Shown here one piece after another: positions 20,001-26,103 of a stretch of DNA of 53,366 nt. The DNA lies in the IMG/VR virus record IMGVR_UViG_3300025582_000056, positions 1 through 53,366 of that record; one strand, 5' to 3'. Origin of the DNA: a virus. The notes below the pieces were generated by a model that was given only the letters and a program-made list of their open reading frames with translations, was not told the origin of the DNA and searched no databases. The position numbers and the translations under genes were made by a program. Each line of letters begins with the position of its first letter. Positions within the stretch are counted from its first letter, which is position 1.

Positions 20001-20012
20001 CCGATTTGACAT
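17010..20012 (-). CDS. VirB6/TrbL-like polytopic membrane protein
   Basis: About 1,000 residues. A signal peptide (residues 1-42) leads into a roughly 400-residue outer domain with several Ig-like or carbohydrate-binding-like segments. Then comes a block of 6-7 membrane helices (about residues 480-710, e.g. ANVAFVIAFLIIIFSQI and LLIVLLVIISPLAF-like stretches), followed by a ~280-residue Arg/Gln-rich cytoplasmic tail. Polytopic cores of this type are the VirB6/TrbL inner-membrane component of type IV secretion systems, and long forms are common in Patescibacteria. The start at 20,012 is chosen because TATAAT lies within the longer frame, 6 bases upstream. No VirB4 or VirD4 of the same kind is in this block. 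Confidence 0.65.
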   Translation of the reverse strand: MSNRLNANISKRIPFKVTISCLLFLILTPIIIPAILTTQVKAASVPSYKYYNSGNDIGAVGGQFGDNTVKLSFTTTGSNTATGPTKIAITYTGSTKVTVTYNDSFWNWVPFLNIGSQTVTCTAGVQINVNPIDRTTGSISTPASLNNPEPTYGAQGQAHIDACSAKTASHISDFNQSNISIGGSTSDTTQIGDQPESINTSQIEVAVYSNVSSDKLPSGMKVTLTPLNLSGTGTKAMSSDLTLLGDPVEGQTFFKNIDPGKYTVCITPSSIFDFDQCQTITKTLGTLFVVTFGTPNTVSFSLGKTVKVTVNIKIPSGVQSGTYGPIIINLKNTDSGTILNTTNTGTQTLDPAHIPASEDFNLTTSPNSNFNSVEPSAKANDYKVCLGDTSLCSTFTKEVNTESNVTITVPADQSSQFFTLLNTTSCSVEGIGWIVCPTLTFLGKISDVAFNFLASSFLSTNTSLLNTDPNNGTIATYNAWQIMRNIANVAFVIAFLIIIFSQITSIGITNYGIKKMFPKLIIAAILVNLSFVVCQIAVDLSNISGYSFKSLFSSLSQLMQTPDVFSPGNATGNGFGIAALITAGLAGGVTLLFAISVPVLLSVFLALLMIVLILIARTALIVLLVIISPLAFVAYLLPNTEQYFKKWGKMFANLLLVFPIISILFGAGSLAGFVIKASAGEDKVMQLVAIGVAIVPLFMVPSLLKNSMSAAGSIGTKLAGLSTKANGRIGSKVKETSMLGAYKTAWDRNQQIKRAQITGGVYRGRNPLTRLASGRNAFLNSSRVTGTMGTRTAQQAAQLANKLDMENVESGRAQLRQANVTNAELNTISNGGNVRGINGRDVSIQAAAMDTQLERGQFAEFQTAWDNMITTYGDRHDRHGDEMMRTIASTVGGSKNRPAFIGAGDIQFVQEGHRVNGTGDLLNLEDIARRGAIANRYSSNRLATTSNEEIRYVLNSLGGAPIPANLRDSAIQALDSPEIAQGIGNNIDHIRYLAGRGPRP

Positions 20013-20024
20013 ATGGAAATTATA
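20013..20024 (-). promoter_or_regulatory. Leaderless-type promoter of the VirB6-like gene
   Basis: Leftward TGCTATAAT (TATAAT at 20,024-20,019) precedes the ATG at 20,012 by 6 bases. Near-consensus extended -10 and no ribosome site. Confidence 0.6.
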
Positions 20025-20068
20025 GCACAATCACCTGTTTAGATTAATAGGCTAAATAAAAACGAAAA

Positions 20069-21109
20069 CTATCTTTGCCCGATCGAGATATAATTAAAAT
20101 TATTCGCACTATTAGCCGCTTCAGATATTGGCTGTTTTATAATCGACAACTGTATGTCATTAAAAACTTCTCTTTTGTGCGAAACATTTTTACCGTCATA
20201 TTGGTCTACGTTTATTGTTAGTTTCACCCCACCAGCTTGAAGTGATGATAATTTTTGACCATTAAAGTTGATAGTCTCAACGGCCCCTAACACATCAGGG
20301 AAGGCAGTAATACTGTTATCTCCACTTTTGGTTGAGCCATTTGCTACGCTATAATTAGCGGCACTTCCATACTTTGAGACTACAGATTTTGCGGTTGCCA
20401 TTAATTTATTGATCGCATCATTATCGGCCGTAAATTCTATAGGCAAACCTTTATTATCTGTGTCTGAGCAATAATTACGAAACTGTTCGTCGATAATGGC
20501 TACAGCGTTTGGTAAAGGATTTTTAGACAACAAATTCATATAAAGATTTAAATTTTTTACCGCATATTCATTGAATACTTTTATAACGGTTTCTTGATTA
20601 TCTTTCTCGGCTGCTGGTAGTTTATAGCGAGTAAATCCAAGGTCGCTCTCTTCTCCCTTGGAATAAGTTAAAGATTTGTAATTCTCTATATACACATCGC
20701 TAATAGGCAAGCCCTGTTTATTGTGTGCATTCTCATATGCCGTCTCAGCATAATAAGTTGAAACGGGATCGGCGTACCTACCGCCTACTTCACTAACAAA
20801 TTGCTTTGCTTCATTGGGTATTGCAGGCAGTTTTTGTGTTTCATTGCCCGGATTAAGGGTATCCGTTACGGCAGCTTTGTTAGTTGGTAAGATAGCTTTA
20901 TCTGACTTATCATTGAGTAAATTCTCAACACCGATGGTAGCTAGGATTGATAACGTTGCTACAGCAGCAATAATCTTTGTCTGTTTACTGTGTAGCCAAT
21001 TTTTATTTTCAGGTGGCATAGATGAAGATTCTCCTCCTTTTAAAGTGGATTCTTTATTTGGCCCATTAAAGATATTGTCTTGGGTGGGATGGTGCAGGTC
21101 TACTGACAT
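20069..21109 (-). CDS. Single-pass exported protein next to the VirB6-like gene
   Basis: 346 residues. A ~40-residue cytoplasmic N-terminus precedes one membrane helix (KIIAAVATLSILATIGVENL), and the remaining ~280 residues are predicted outside the membrane. No catalytic motif is visible. The outer part is Asn/Lys-rich and could form one folded domain. It lies 56 bases upstream of the VirB6-like gene on the same strand, so a role in the same envelope complex is plausible. AAGGA lies 13 bases before the ATG. Family not recognised. Confidence 0.6.
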   Translation of the reverse strand: MSVDLHHPTQDNIFNGPNKESTLKGGESSSMPPENKNWLHSKQTKIIAAVATLSILATIGVENLLNDKSDKAILPTNKAAVTDTLNPGNETQKLPAIPNEAKQFVSEVGGRYADPVSTYYAETAYENAHNKQGLPISDVYIENYKSLTYSKGEESDLGFTRYKLPAAEKDNQETVIKVFNEYAVKNLNLYMNLLSKNPLPNAVAIIDEQFRNYCSDTDNKGLPIEFTADNDAINKLMATAKSVVSKYGSAANYSVANGSTKSGDNSITAFPDVLGAVETINFNGQKLSSLQAGGVKLTINVDQYDGKNVSHKREVFNDIQLSIIKQPISEAANSANNFNYISIGQR

Positions 21110-21287
21110 AGATTATATTTCCTTGTATGCTTATATGGTTACATGAAACTACTACTGACACCATCTATACACTAATTGTCAAAAAAAGGCAATAGTCCGT
21201 AATAACTCACCACCTTTGCAAACAACTAAAAAGATTGGCCCTTACACTAGTAATTAAAACAACAACTAATATGAAGGGAGCCTATCT

Positions 21288-21431
21288 ATGGCCTATTCTA
21301 TTAACACTAACCTAGTTGTGGTCAGAAAATCTTTAGAGTATAATTCGCAGCGTTGCCAAGTAAATTTTGGAATTGAAGTCATCCCCCTATTTGTTCTTTA
21401 CTTTTTCAACTCATCTCCTGTAATCTATTGA
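21288..21431 (+). CDS. Possible 47-residue peptide
   Basis: ATG 21,288 is preceded by GAAGGGAG at a good distance and opens a 47-residue frame starting MAYSINTNLVVVRKSLEYNS. No domain recognised. Its end overlaps the 3' end of the convergent HTH gene by 7 bases. The ribosome site is the main support. It lies where the sequence style changes from Patescibacteria-like to Firmicutes-like. Confidence 0.35.
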   Translation: MAYSINTNLVVVRKSLEYNSQRCQVNFGIEVIPLFVLYFFNSSPVIY

Positions 21432-21640
21432 GGAAATATATCCCTTTTAAAGTCGTTCGGATTCTTTTCCAAAATGGCACATATTGCAAGAAATTCATTA
21501 GCACGAAGTGGTCTTACTAATTTATTCAATGACCTATCAAGTGTATATTCCGAAATATCGGTGTTTCTGGAAAGCTCTTTTATTGGGATACCTTTTTGTT
21601 TAATGTAATTCGCTACCATTTCGGTTGTGAAAGTTAGCAT
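21425..21640 (-). CDS. Small HTH (XRE/Cro-like) regulator
   Basis: 71 residues, almost entirely a Cro/C1-type helix-turn-helix: IKQKGIPIKELSRNTDISEY is followed by LDRSLNKLVRPLRANEFLAI. It would bind DNA as a small repressor. It is transcribed away from the larger XRE gene at 21,801, and the space between carries three copies of a GTCTTCAAA-type box. GGGGGT precedes the ATG by 7 bases. Typical of a phage or integrative-element switch. Confidence 0.7.
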   Translation of the reverse strand: MLTFTTEMVANYIKQKGIPIKELSRNTDISEYTLDRSLNKLVRPLRANEFLAICAILEKNPNDFKRDIFPQ

Positions 21641-21666
21641 ATGTGCACCCCCAATTCAAACCTTCA

Positions 21667-21774
21667 TTTTGAAGACATTTATAGTATAATCTTAGCTTTG
21701 AAGACTGTCAACAGCTTTTATTTCTTAAAAATGAAGAATTTTGCATTGACCGTCTTCAAATATCGAATTATAAT
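21667..21774. promoter_or_regulatory. Divergent operator-promoter region with GTCTTCAAA boxes
   Basis: Three related boxes lie between the two HTH genes: TTTTGAAGAC (21,667-21,676), TTTGAAGACTGTC (21,697-21,709) and, inverted, GACCGTCTTCAAA (21,748-21,760). The last two form an imperfect 13-bp inverted pair. TATAAT-like -10 boxes occur at 21,685-21,690 and 21,769-21,774. Likely operators for one or both regulators. Confidence 0.6.
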
Positions 21775-21800
21775 AATATCGAAGTTAAGGGGGATGACCA

Positions 21801-22175
21801 ATGAAATCAAAGGAAGAAATAGCAAAGGTTCTGAAAGAATCCAGACAAAAAACCGGGTTATCTGCAAAAGAAGTCATCGAGAAACTAAGCCTGCATGACA
21901 TAAAGGTCAGCCCCAAAACACTGTACGGTTGGGAAAGCGGACATAGTCAACCAGATGCCGATACGCTTTTGCTTCTTTGTGATATATATGGAATTGATGA
22001 TATAATGCTTGCCTTTGGCTACATTAGAACTGAGCAACAACCGATCGATACTAAAACGCCCGAAAAAGCCCAACTTTTGAATAAAGTGGAACAATTGGGT
22101 GAAAACAACTGCAAGGTGGTTTCTGCTTATATTGACGGGTTATTAACCAAGCAAGGGAGCCATTCCCGTGGTTGA
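21801..22175 (+). CDS. XRE-family transcriptional regulator
   Basis: 124 residues. The N-terminal ~65 residues are a Cro/C1 helix-turn-helix (LKESRQKTGLSAKEVIEKLS, then SPKTLYGWESGHSQPDADTL). The rest is a helical tail of the kind used for dimerisation. AAGGGGGAT precedes the ATG. It diverges from the small HTH gene across a shared operator region, so the two probably regulate each other. A hairpin terminator lies about 90 bases downstream. Typical of Firmicutes phages and integrative elements. Confidence 0.8.
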   Translation: MKSKEEIAKVLKESRQKTGLSAKEVIEKLSLHDIKVSPKTLYGWESGHSQPDADTLLLLCDIYGIDDIMLAFGYIRTEQQPIDTKTPEKAQLLNKVEQLGENNCKVVSAYIDGLLTKQGSHSRG

Positions 22176-22260
22176 TAACACGCTCATTTCATTCTCGTGC
22201 GACTTGCCTGCATATTATTTAAGACCTATCTTATAATTAGGACACTTTTCAGAAACAAAA

Positions 22261-22303
22261 ACAGCTACGAAATGTATCTTTTACACTTCGTAGCTGTTTT
22301 TTC
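22261..22303 (+). terminator. Rho-independent terminator, possibly bidirectional
   Basis: 11-bp stem ACAGCTACGAA (22,261-22,271) with TTCGTAGCTGT (22,287-22,297), then six T. The A-rich left side gives a T-run on the other strand too, so it could also end leftward transcripts. Confidence 0.8.
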
Positions 22304-22321
22304 AATTAGTATATTTAATTT

Positions 22322-22570
22322 CTACTTCCAACGCCAAGCAATACCTGAATGAAGTCCACCATAGAGTTGAATAAACTCTTTCTGGATACTACCATCTTCA
22401 CTTATCTCCAAGCGATTTTCATCCACCGGCTCACCCGGACGCTCAATCCGTGAAAGCTTGTCATACGCCCAAATTATAGTCGGCTTCTCCCCTTTGAAGA
22501 CGACTTTCTGCCTGTAAGTCAACGTCGGGGTTTCAAACGATTGCCCTGTGTCACATTGCTGACGAGTTCC
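22322..22570 (-). pseudogene. Truncated orphan protein, related to the fragment at 26,104
   Basis: The leftward frame encodes TYRQKVVFKGEKPTIIWAYD and ends LYGGLHSGIAWRWK. Upstream residues SFETPTL are in frame, but no good start or ribosome site is seen, so the N-terminus is probably lost. It aligns with the decayed fragment at 26,104-26,440 (TYNQEIVFIGQKPRVIWSYN ... LHGGMFSGVAWEW). I do not recognise the family. The two relatives lie in the same orientation on either side of the DGR block. Confidence 0.5.
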
Positions 22571-22648
22571 AGGCGAGACAGAAAGACATCTTTCTAGTTA
22601 TCACACCAGATAAGTTGGAGAGGCTGATCACTAATCACTCTATTTAGA
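22571..22648 (+). pseudogene. C-terminal scrap of a replication-relaxation-type protein
   Basis: The rightward frame reads DIFLVITPDKLERLI and stops at 22,648. This matches NIFVVITPDELEPLV at the C-terminus of the replication-relaxation protein at 38,596-39,420 in 10 of 15 positions. Only ~26 residues remain. The opposite strand may be part of the neighbouring orphan frame. No gene is seen from here to the template repeat. Confidence 0.4.
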
Positions 22649-22827
22649 TATTTGTTTAAGCTTAGTATCACAATCTAAAAAGGCCGTACGCGACTTAACC
22701 GTACAGCCTGAGTCGTATTCGTCTCACTATCCAAAGATAGTAAAGACTGGTTATAAGTGATCGGATACTAATCGGCACAGATCTATCAATAATTAAATTA
22801 ATAGATATCGGGCCACTTTTCATTATC

Positions 22828-22954
22828 CCGGGAGACACGGAATCCGATGTTGCTGTTCGTGTTGCTGGGGCCATTGTTCAAATTCAACGTCAGAACGCCG
22901 TCGTTGCCGCCATTGTTCCAATTCCCGCCGCGGATGAAGCCATACAAGCCCGTC
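22828..22954 (-). repeat. DGR template repeat (TR)
   Basis: 127 bases that match the variable repeat at 24,723-24,849 without gaps. On the leftward strand the TR would encode TGLYGFIRGGNWNNGGNDG and onward to GFRVSR, rich in AAC/AAT codons, as DGR templates are. All 16 differences from the variable repeat fall on adenines of this strand (9 A-to-G, 5 A-to-C, 2 A-to-T). It is read leftward, away from the reverse transcriptase gene. It is the RNA template for mutagenic copying. Confidence 0.95.
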
Positions 22955-22975
22955 TATAATCACATAACCATAAGT

Positions 22976-22983
22976 ATTATACT
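22976..22983. promoter_or_regulatory. Overlapping divergent -10 boxes between TR and RT
   Basis: Rightward TATACT (22,978-22,983) ends 7 bases before the GTG of the RT. Leftward TATAAT (22,981-22,976) overlaps it and would start an RNA just before the TR. The core AGTATTATACT is palindromic around its centre. One short site could thus drive both RT mRNA and TR RNA. Confidence 0.45.
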
Positions 22984-22990
22984 ATAGGCA

Positions 22991-24106
22991 GTGATTAAAC
23001 TAAAAGATATATTCAGTTCAGTTACCTCACTGGACACGCTGTTAATAGCACATAGACGAGCGTTAAAAGGCAAACGTTATAATTACTATGCGACTGGCTT
23101 TGATTATAACCTCATCAGCCACTTAATTAAATTACAAGCCGAATTACGTGATCATGAATATAACCCAGGCGGTTATCGTAAAAAGATCATAGTCGAGCCA
23201 AAGGTTCGATGCATCGAAGCCCCAGCCTATCGAGATCGCATAGTCCATCATGCCTTGCATTATTTTTTAAATCCATTTTACGAGCGATTTTTCATTAGCG
23301 ATTCATACGCTTGTCGACAGGGTCGTGGTATACATCATGCGACCGCCAGGGTGCAACAATTCCTTCGCCACGGAGGATCAGATCTATACGTTTGTCAAAT
23401 CGACGTATCCAAATATTATGCATCTGTTAACCATAATCGCCTAATAGAGTTGCTCCAAGGAAAAATCGACGATAAACCATTAATGGAACTGTTATGTAAA
23501 ATAATCGAATCAACCGACAGCGGTACCGAACATGATTCATTATTCGCCCCGGATTCACATTATTTCACCAAGGGTCGTCGAGGCATCCCGATTGGTAATC
23601 TGACATCTCAGTTATTCGCCAATATTTATCTGCACGAAGCTGATATGTACGCCAAACAAACCCTTAAAATTCGTCATTACGTTCGGTATATGGATGACAT
23701 ACTCTTTTTTCATCACGACAAAACTCAGTTGCACGAGTGGAAACAGAGTATGCAAAATTTTCTTTACGATAATCTATATCTAACCATTAACCCGCACAAG
23801 ATCAGACTGTACCCTGCCAAACAAGGTGTTTCATTCGTTGGTTATGTTATATACCCATATTACCTGCGTTTACGTGGTAGCAGCGTTCGACGTTTTCAAA
23901 AACGTTATCGCAAACAGTTACAGGCTTTGTCGTCATGGAAAATTGATATCGACGTCGTAGACAAATCATTCGCATCATGGAAAGCCCACGCATCACACGC
24001 CAGCAGTAAACACCTGATCGAAAGAATGGAAATATTACAAAAAGATTGCCTGGCAAACAGACGGCCAATTCAAATGTCGCTCTTTGAATTATTTGGTGAT
24101 TTATAA
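22991..24106 (+). CDS. DGR reverse transcriptase
   Basis: 371-residue group-II-intron-like reverse transcriptase. Seen: the palm motif YVCQIDVSKYYASVNH, the DGR-typical IPIGNLTSQLFANIYL (motif 4, S-Q), and the catalytic YMDD at residues 233-236. Length is normal for DGR RTs, which lack maturase and endonuclease domains. It copies TR RNA to cDNA with errors at adenines, with Avd as partner. The start is GTG 22,991: it has no ribosome site but lies 7 bases after TATACT, like the leaderless genes nearby. Its end overlaps the convergent avd gene by 37 bases. Confidence 0.95.
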   Translation: MIKLKDIFSSVTSLDTLLIAHRRALKGKRYNYYATGFDYNLISHLIKLQAELRDHEYNPGGYRKKIIVEPKVRCIEAPAYRDRIVHHALHYFLNPFYERFFISDSYACRQGRGIHHATARVQQFLRHGGSDLYVCQIDVSKYYASVNHNRLIELLQGKIDDKPLMELLCKIIESTDSGTEHDSLFAPDSHYFTKGRRGIPIGNLTSQLFANIYLHEADMYAKQTLKIRHYVRYMDDILFFHHDKTQLHEWKQSMQNFLYDNLYLTINPHKIRLYPAKQGVSFVGYVIYPYYLRLRGSSVRRFQKRYRKQLQALSSWKIDIDVVDKSFASWKAHASHASSKHLIERMEILQKDCLANRRPIQMSLFELFGDL

Positions 24107-24450
24107 CGCTTGGCCCAACCGCCACGCATTTTACCAACTTCATCAATTTGAGATATGGCATAGCCTAGAGATTCGGATTTGAGGAAATGCAACTCATACG
24201 CAACCCTCAGCAAACTGCGTAATACCTCCAATTCAACATTCAGTTGATCTAGACTTTTAAGTGTACCCCCCCCCCCCAGCTTGACATTAGCGTTATTTGC
24301 TTGGATAATATATCGCAAACTTAACAATGCACTATTTTCAATTTGCTGCCCCAACACAAAACGCTGCTTTTTGGGAAAAGTGTTTACTTTTTCAAACAAC
24401 CACAAAACCACTTCGAGCATTTTGGTATAGATGATAAATTCTTTTTTCGT
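24070..24450 (-). CDS. avd: Avd, DGR accessory variability determinant
   Basis: Four-helix-bundle protein of the S23/Avd family: FPKKQRFVLGQQIENSALLS, then LEVLRSLLRVAYELHFL, then ISQIDEVGKMRGGW, in the order seen in Avd. It forms a basic barrel that binds RT and TR RNA and is needed for mutagenic retrohoming. The first ATG is at 24,420, but the conserved N-terminal helix begins upstream (EFIIYT). AAGGAG at 24,461-24,456 fits a non-AUG start (ACG 24,450 or ATT 24,453), so I place the start near 24,450. A 12-G tract lies in the loop after residue ~60. It converges with and overlaps the RT gene, whereas avd is usually upstream and co-directional. Confidence 0.85.
   Translation of the reverse strand, partial: TKKEFIIYTKMLEVVLWLFEKVNTFPKKQRFVLGQQIENSALLSLRYIIQANNANVKLGGGGTLKSLDQLNVELEVLRSLLRVAYELHFLKSESLGYAISQIDEVGKMRGGWAKRYKSPNNSKSDI
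24266..24277. repeat. 12-base C/G homopolymer inside avd
   Basis: Twelve consecutive C on the + strand encode four glycines in Avd (KLGGGGTL). Such tracts slip during replication; a one-base change would shift the Avd frame. It is also a place where sequencing errors occur. Confidence 0.8.
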
Positions 24451-24469
24451 AATATCTCCTTTTTTATTA

Positions 24470-24632
24470 ACTCGACTTACGCAAAACCTCGCACTCTTCT
24501 GGCGATACTAGTACCAGTTCAGAATACATTTTCTCTGGTGGAGATGATCCCGTAGGATCATCAACAACAGAAAAATGGTTTATGGACGGTGATAGTGCGT
24601 CAGAGGGTGTAGGGATTTTGCGTAAGTCGAGT
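24470..24632. mobile_element. MITE-like element with 17-bp terminal inverted repeats
   Basis: ACTCGACTTACGCAAAA (24,470-24,486) is repeated inverted as TTTTGCGTAAGTCGAGT (24,616-24,632), perfect over 17 bp, with 129 bases between. The inside has a perfect 8-bp hairpin GATGATCC-CGTA-GGATCATC (24,545-24,564) and no credible gene. It lies between avd and the variable repeat. It may be a non-autonomous transposon or a structured RNA or DNA element of the DGR. Confidence 0.5.
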
Positions 24633-24639
24633 AAATCGC

Positions 24640-24658
24640 AGGGCGGACAAGCCGCCCT
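24640..24658. other. GC-rich hairpin downstream of the variable repeat
   Basis: 7-bp stem AGGGCGG (24,640-24,646) with CCGCCCT (24,652-24,658), 5-nt loop, about 65 bases past the 3' end of the variable repeat. No T-run follows on the leftward strand, so it is a poor terminator. Known DGRs use a GC-rich cruciform close after the variable repeat to aid retrohoming; this could be its counterpart, though it is farther away. Confidence 0.4.
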
Positions 24659-24680
24659 AAATCTCAAGACTAAAGACCAT

Positions 24681-24709
24681 AAGAGTCAAGAGTCCAAGAG
24701 TTAAGAGCT
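24681..24709. repeat. Short tandem repeat AAGAG(T/C)(C/T)
   Basis: Four 7-8-base units starting AAGAG lie head to tail between the GC hairpin and the target's stop codon, beside the 13-bp flank shared with the decayed target. Confidence 0.5.
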
Positions 24710-24719
24710 AAGGTCTGTA

Positions 24720-25985
24720 TCACCGGGAGACACGGAATCCGACGGCGCTGCTCGTGTTGCTGGGGCCATAGGGCAAATTCAACGCCAGAACGCCGCCGCC
24801 GCCGCCACTGCTCCAAAGCCCGCCGCGGAGGAAGCCATACAAGCCCGTCGTGTCATTATTACTATAAATCTGTCCTATACCTTTACCACTATTCCAAGTA
24901 CTAGAAGCACTAGCTCCGGATAAACCAGTACCGGTAGGAGATGGGTTGATCGGTAGAGTGCCATTTGCCGTTATTGATGTCCATTCACGCCAGCCCCAAC
25001 CAGCACCTGAGACACCAGGTTGACCACCAGCGACAGTCCCAGATGTCCATTGCCAGACGTTACCAGCAAAGTCCCAAATGGTCTCGTTGTTTGTTAGTTT
25101 TAGGGTTCGTCTTTGGTTCCCACCAGTATTAGTTTCACCAGCATAGCCGTTGGCATCGTTTGAATCAGGGGCAAGAGCGCCAGTTGGAGTATTGTCGTTG
25201 TGTCCTGAATAGATATAATTTGTGCCAACAGTGCCACCATACCAGTTACTGCCTACAGATAAGACGTTTTGGGCAATCGTCATCCATTCAGCCTCGGTAA
25301 TTAAGTGACAACCTGTGCAGCCAGCTACGTTGGGGCTATTGGCTATGGCAGTGGTTTGGGAGATGCTAACCCAAGGCAGAACGCTTGGTACGGATATTGG
25401 GACGTTGGTTGTTCCTACTTGACTGGCAGCATACTTCATAGTACAGAAACCAGCTTGACCGTATGTAGCGGATCCAGGTACTGGTATAAAGTTAGTTGGA
25501 CAATTGGTCGGTTGAGCTAGAGCTACTGGGGAAGAATTATCGTTAATACCATAGGCTGTGCCGTTGGTGTTGGTGTCAGTTAATGCAAAAGTTGTACCAC
25601 CATTGGTAGTATAAATTAATGTATTACTGCTACTTGATTTGAGACAATAGGTATTATCTACATTGGGAAGTGTAGGGCAGTTACTACCATTCATAGTAAT
25701 TGGATAAGAGCCATATAGCTGGTTATACATTTTTAGTTGTGTAGATGCAGTGGTTAGATCAGATTGTAGTACGGAGGCAGTAGCACGAGAGGTTATGCCT
25801 AGGTAGGATACTATCGTTATGGTTGCTAGGATGGCTATTACTACTATGACTACGAGGAGTTCGACGATGGTAAAGGCGGGGGAAGAAGTTACTTGATGGC
25901 CCGACTGCCGGTGCCGGTTCGGAAAAATATTATCTAATCTTCTTAGTGCTTTATCGGATATTTGTGTTGAAATATACTTAGTCAT
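24720..25985 (-). CDS. DGR target: prepilin-type protein with variable FGE/C-lectin domain
   Basis: 421 residues. A leader of about 35 residues precedes a prepilin signal (AFTIVELLVVIVVIAI) with Glu5, so the protein should be built into a type IV pilus-like fibre. A stalk region follows, then a C-terminal formylglycine-generating-enzyme-like fold (AEWMTIAQNVLSVGSNW; WDFAGNVWQWTSG; GFRVSR), a C-type-lectin scaffold common in DGR targets. The last 42 residues are the variable repeat, with exposed positions in GFLRGGLWSSGGGGG and LNLPYGPSNTSSAV. TACTCT (25,997-25,992) lies 6 bases before the ATG, consistent with a leaderless start. Likely a surface receptor-binding protein of changing specificity. 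Confidence 0.9.
   Translation of the reverse strand: MTKYISTQISDKALRRLDNIFPNRHRQSGHQVTSSPAFTIVELLVVIVVIAILATITIVSYLGITSRATASVLQSDLTTASTQLKMYNQLYGSYPITMNGSNCPTLPNVDNTYCLKSSSSNTLIYTTNGGTTFALTDTNTNGTAYGINDNSSPVALAQPTNCPTNFIPVPGSATYGQAGFCTMKYAASQVGTTNVPISVPSVLPWVSISQTTAIANSPNVAGCTGCHLITEAEWMTIAQNVLSVGSNWYGGTVGTNYIYSGHNDNTPTGALAPDSNDANGYAGETNTGGNQRRTLKLTNNETIWDFAGNVWQWTSGTVAGGQPGVSGAGWGWREWTSITANGTLPINPSPTGTGLSGASASSTWNSGKGIGQIYSNNDTTGLYGFLRGGLWSSGGGGGVLALNLPYGPSNTSSAVGFRVSR
24723..24849 (-). repeat. DGR variable repeat (VR)
   Basis: The last 127 bases of the target gene, ending at its final Arg codon. Sixteen bases differ from the template at 22,828-22,954, all at template adenines, changing 12 codons (AAT to CTT, AAC to GGC, AAC to CCC and others). 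The last ~18 bases before the stop are identical to the template and would act as the initiation-of-homology segment. Confidence 0.95.
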
Positions 25986-26103
25986 AGATAAAGAGTACGC
26001 TTTCTAAATATTATATAATCCATATTATGGATTGTATCATGAGCGGGATAAATTTTACAAGGTTATTACTTTCAACTGCCAGACAAATATTAACTTTTAG
26101 ATA

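Noticed and set aside
22679-22707. Hairpin GTACG/CGTAC as terminator before the TR
   Set aside because: It pairs well, but no T-run follows on either strand; left unassigned.
24467-24667. 66-residue leftward frame between avd and the target
   Set aside because: It spans the inverted-repeat element and both hairpins; the sequence is better explained as structure than as protein.
24681-24709. AAGAG repeats as a CRISPR array
   Set aside because: Units are 7-8 bases with no spacers, far too short for CRISPR, and no cas gene is present.
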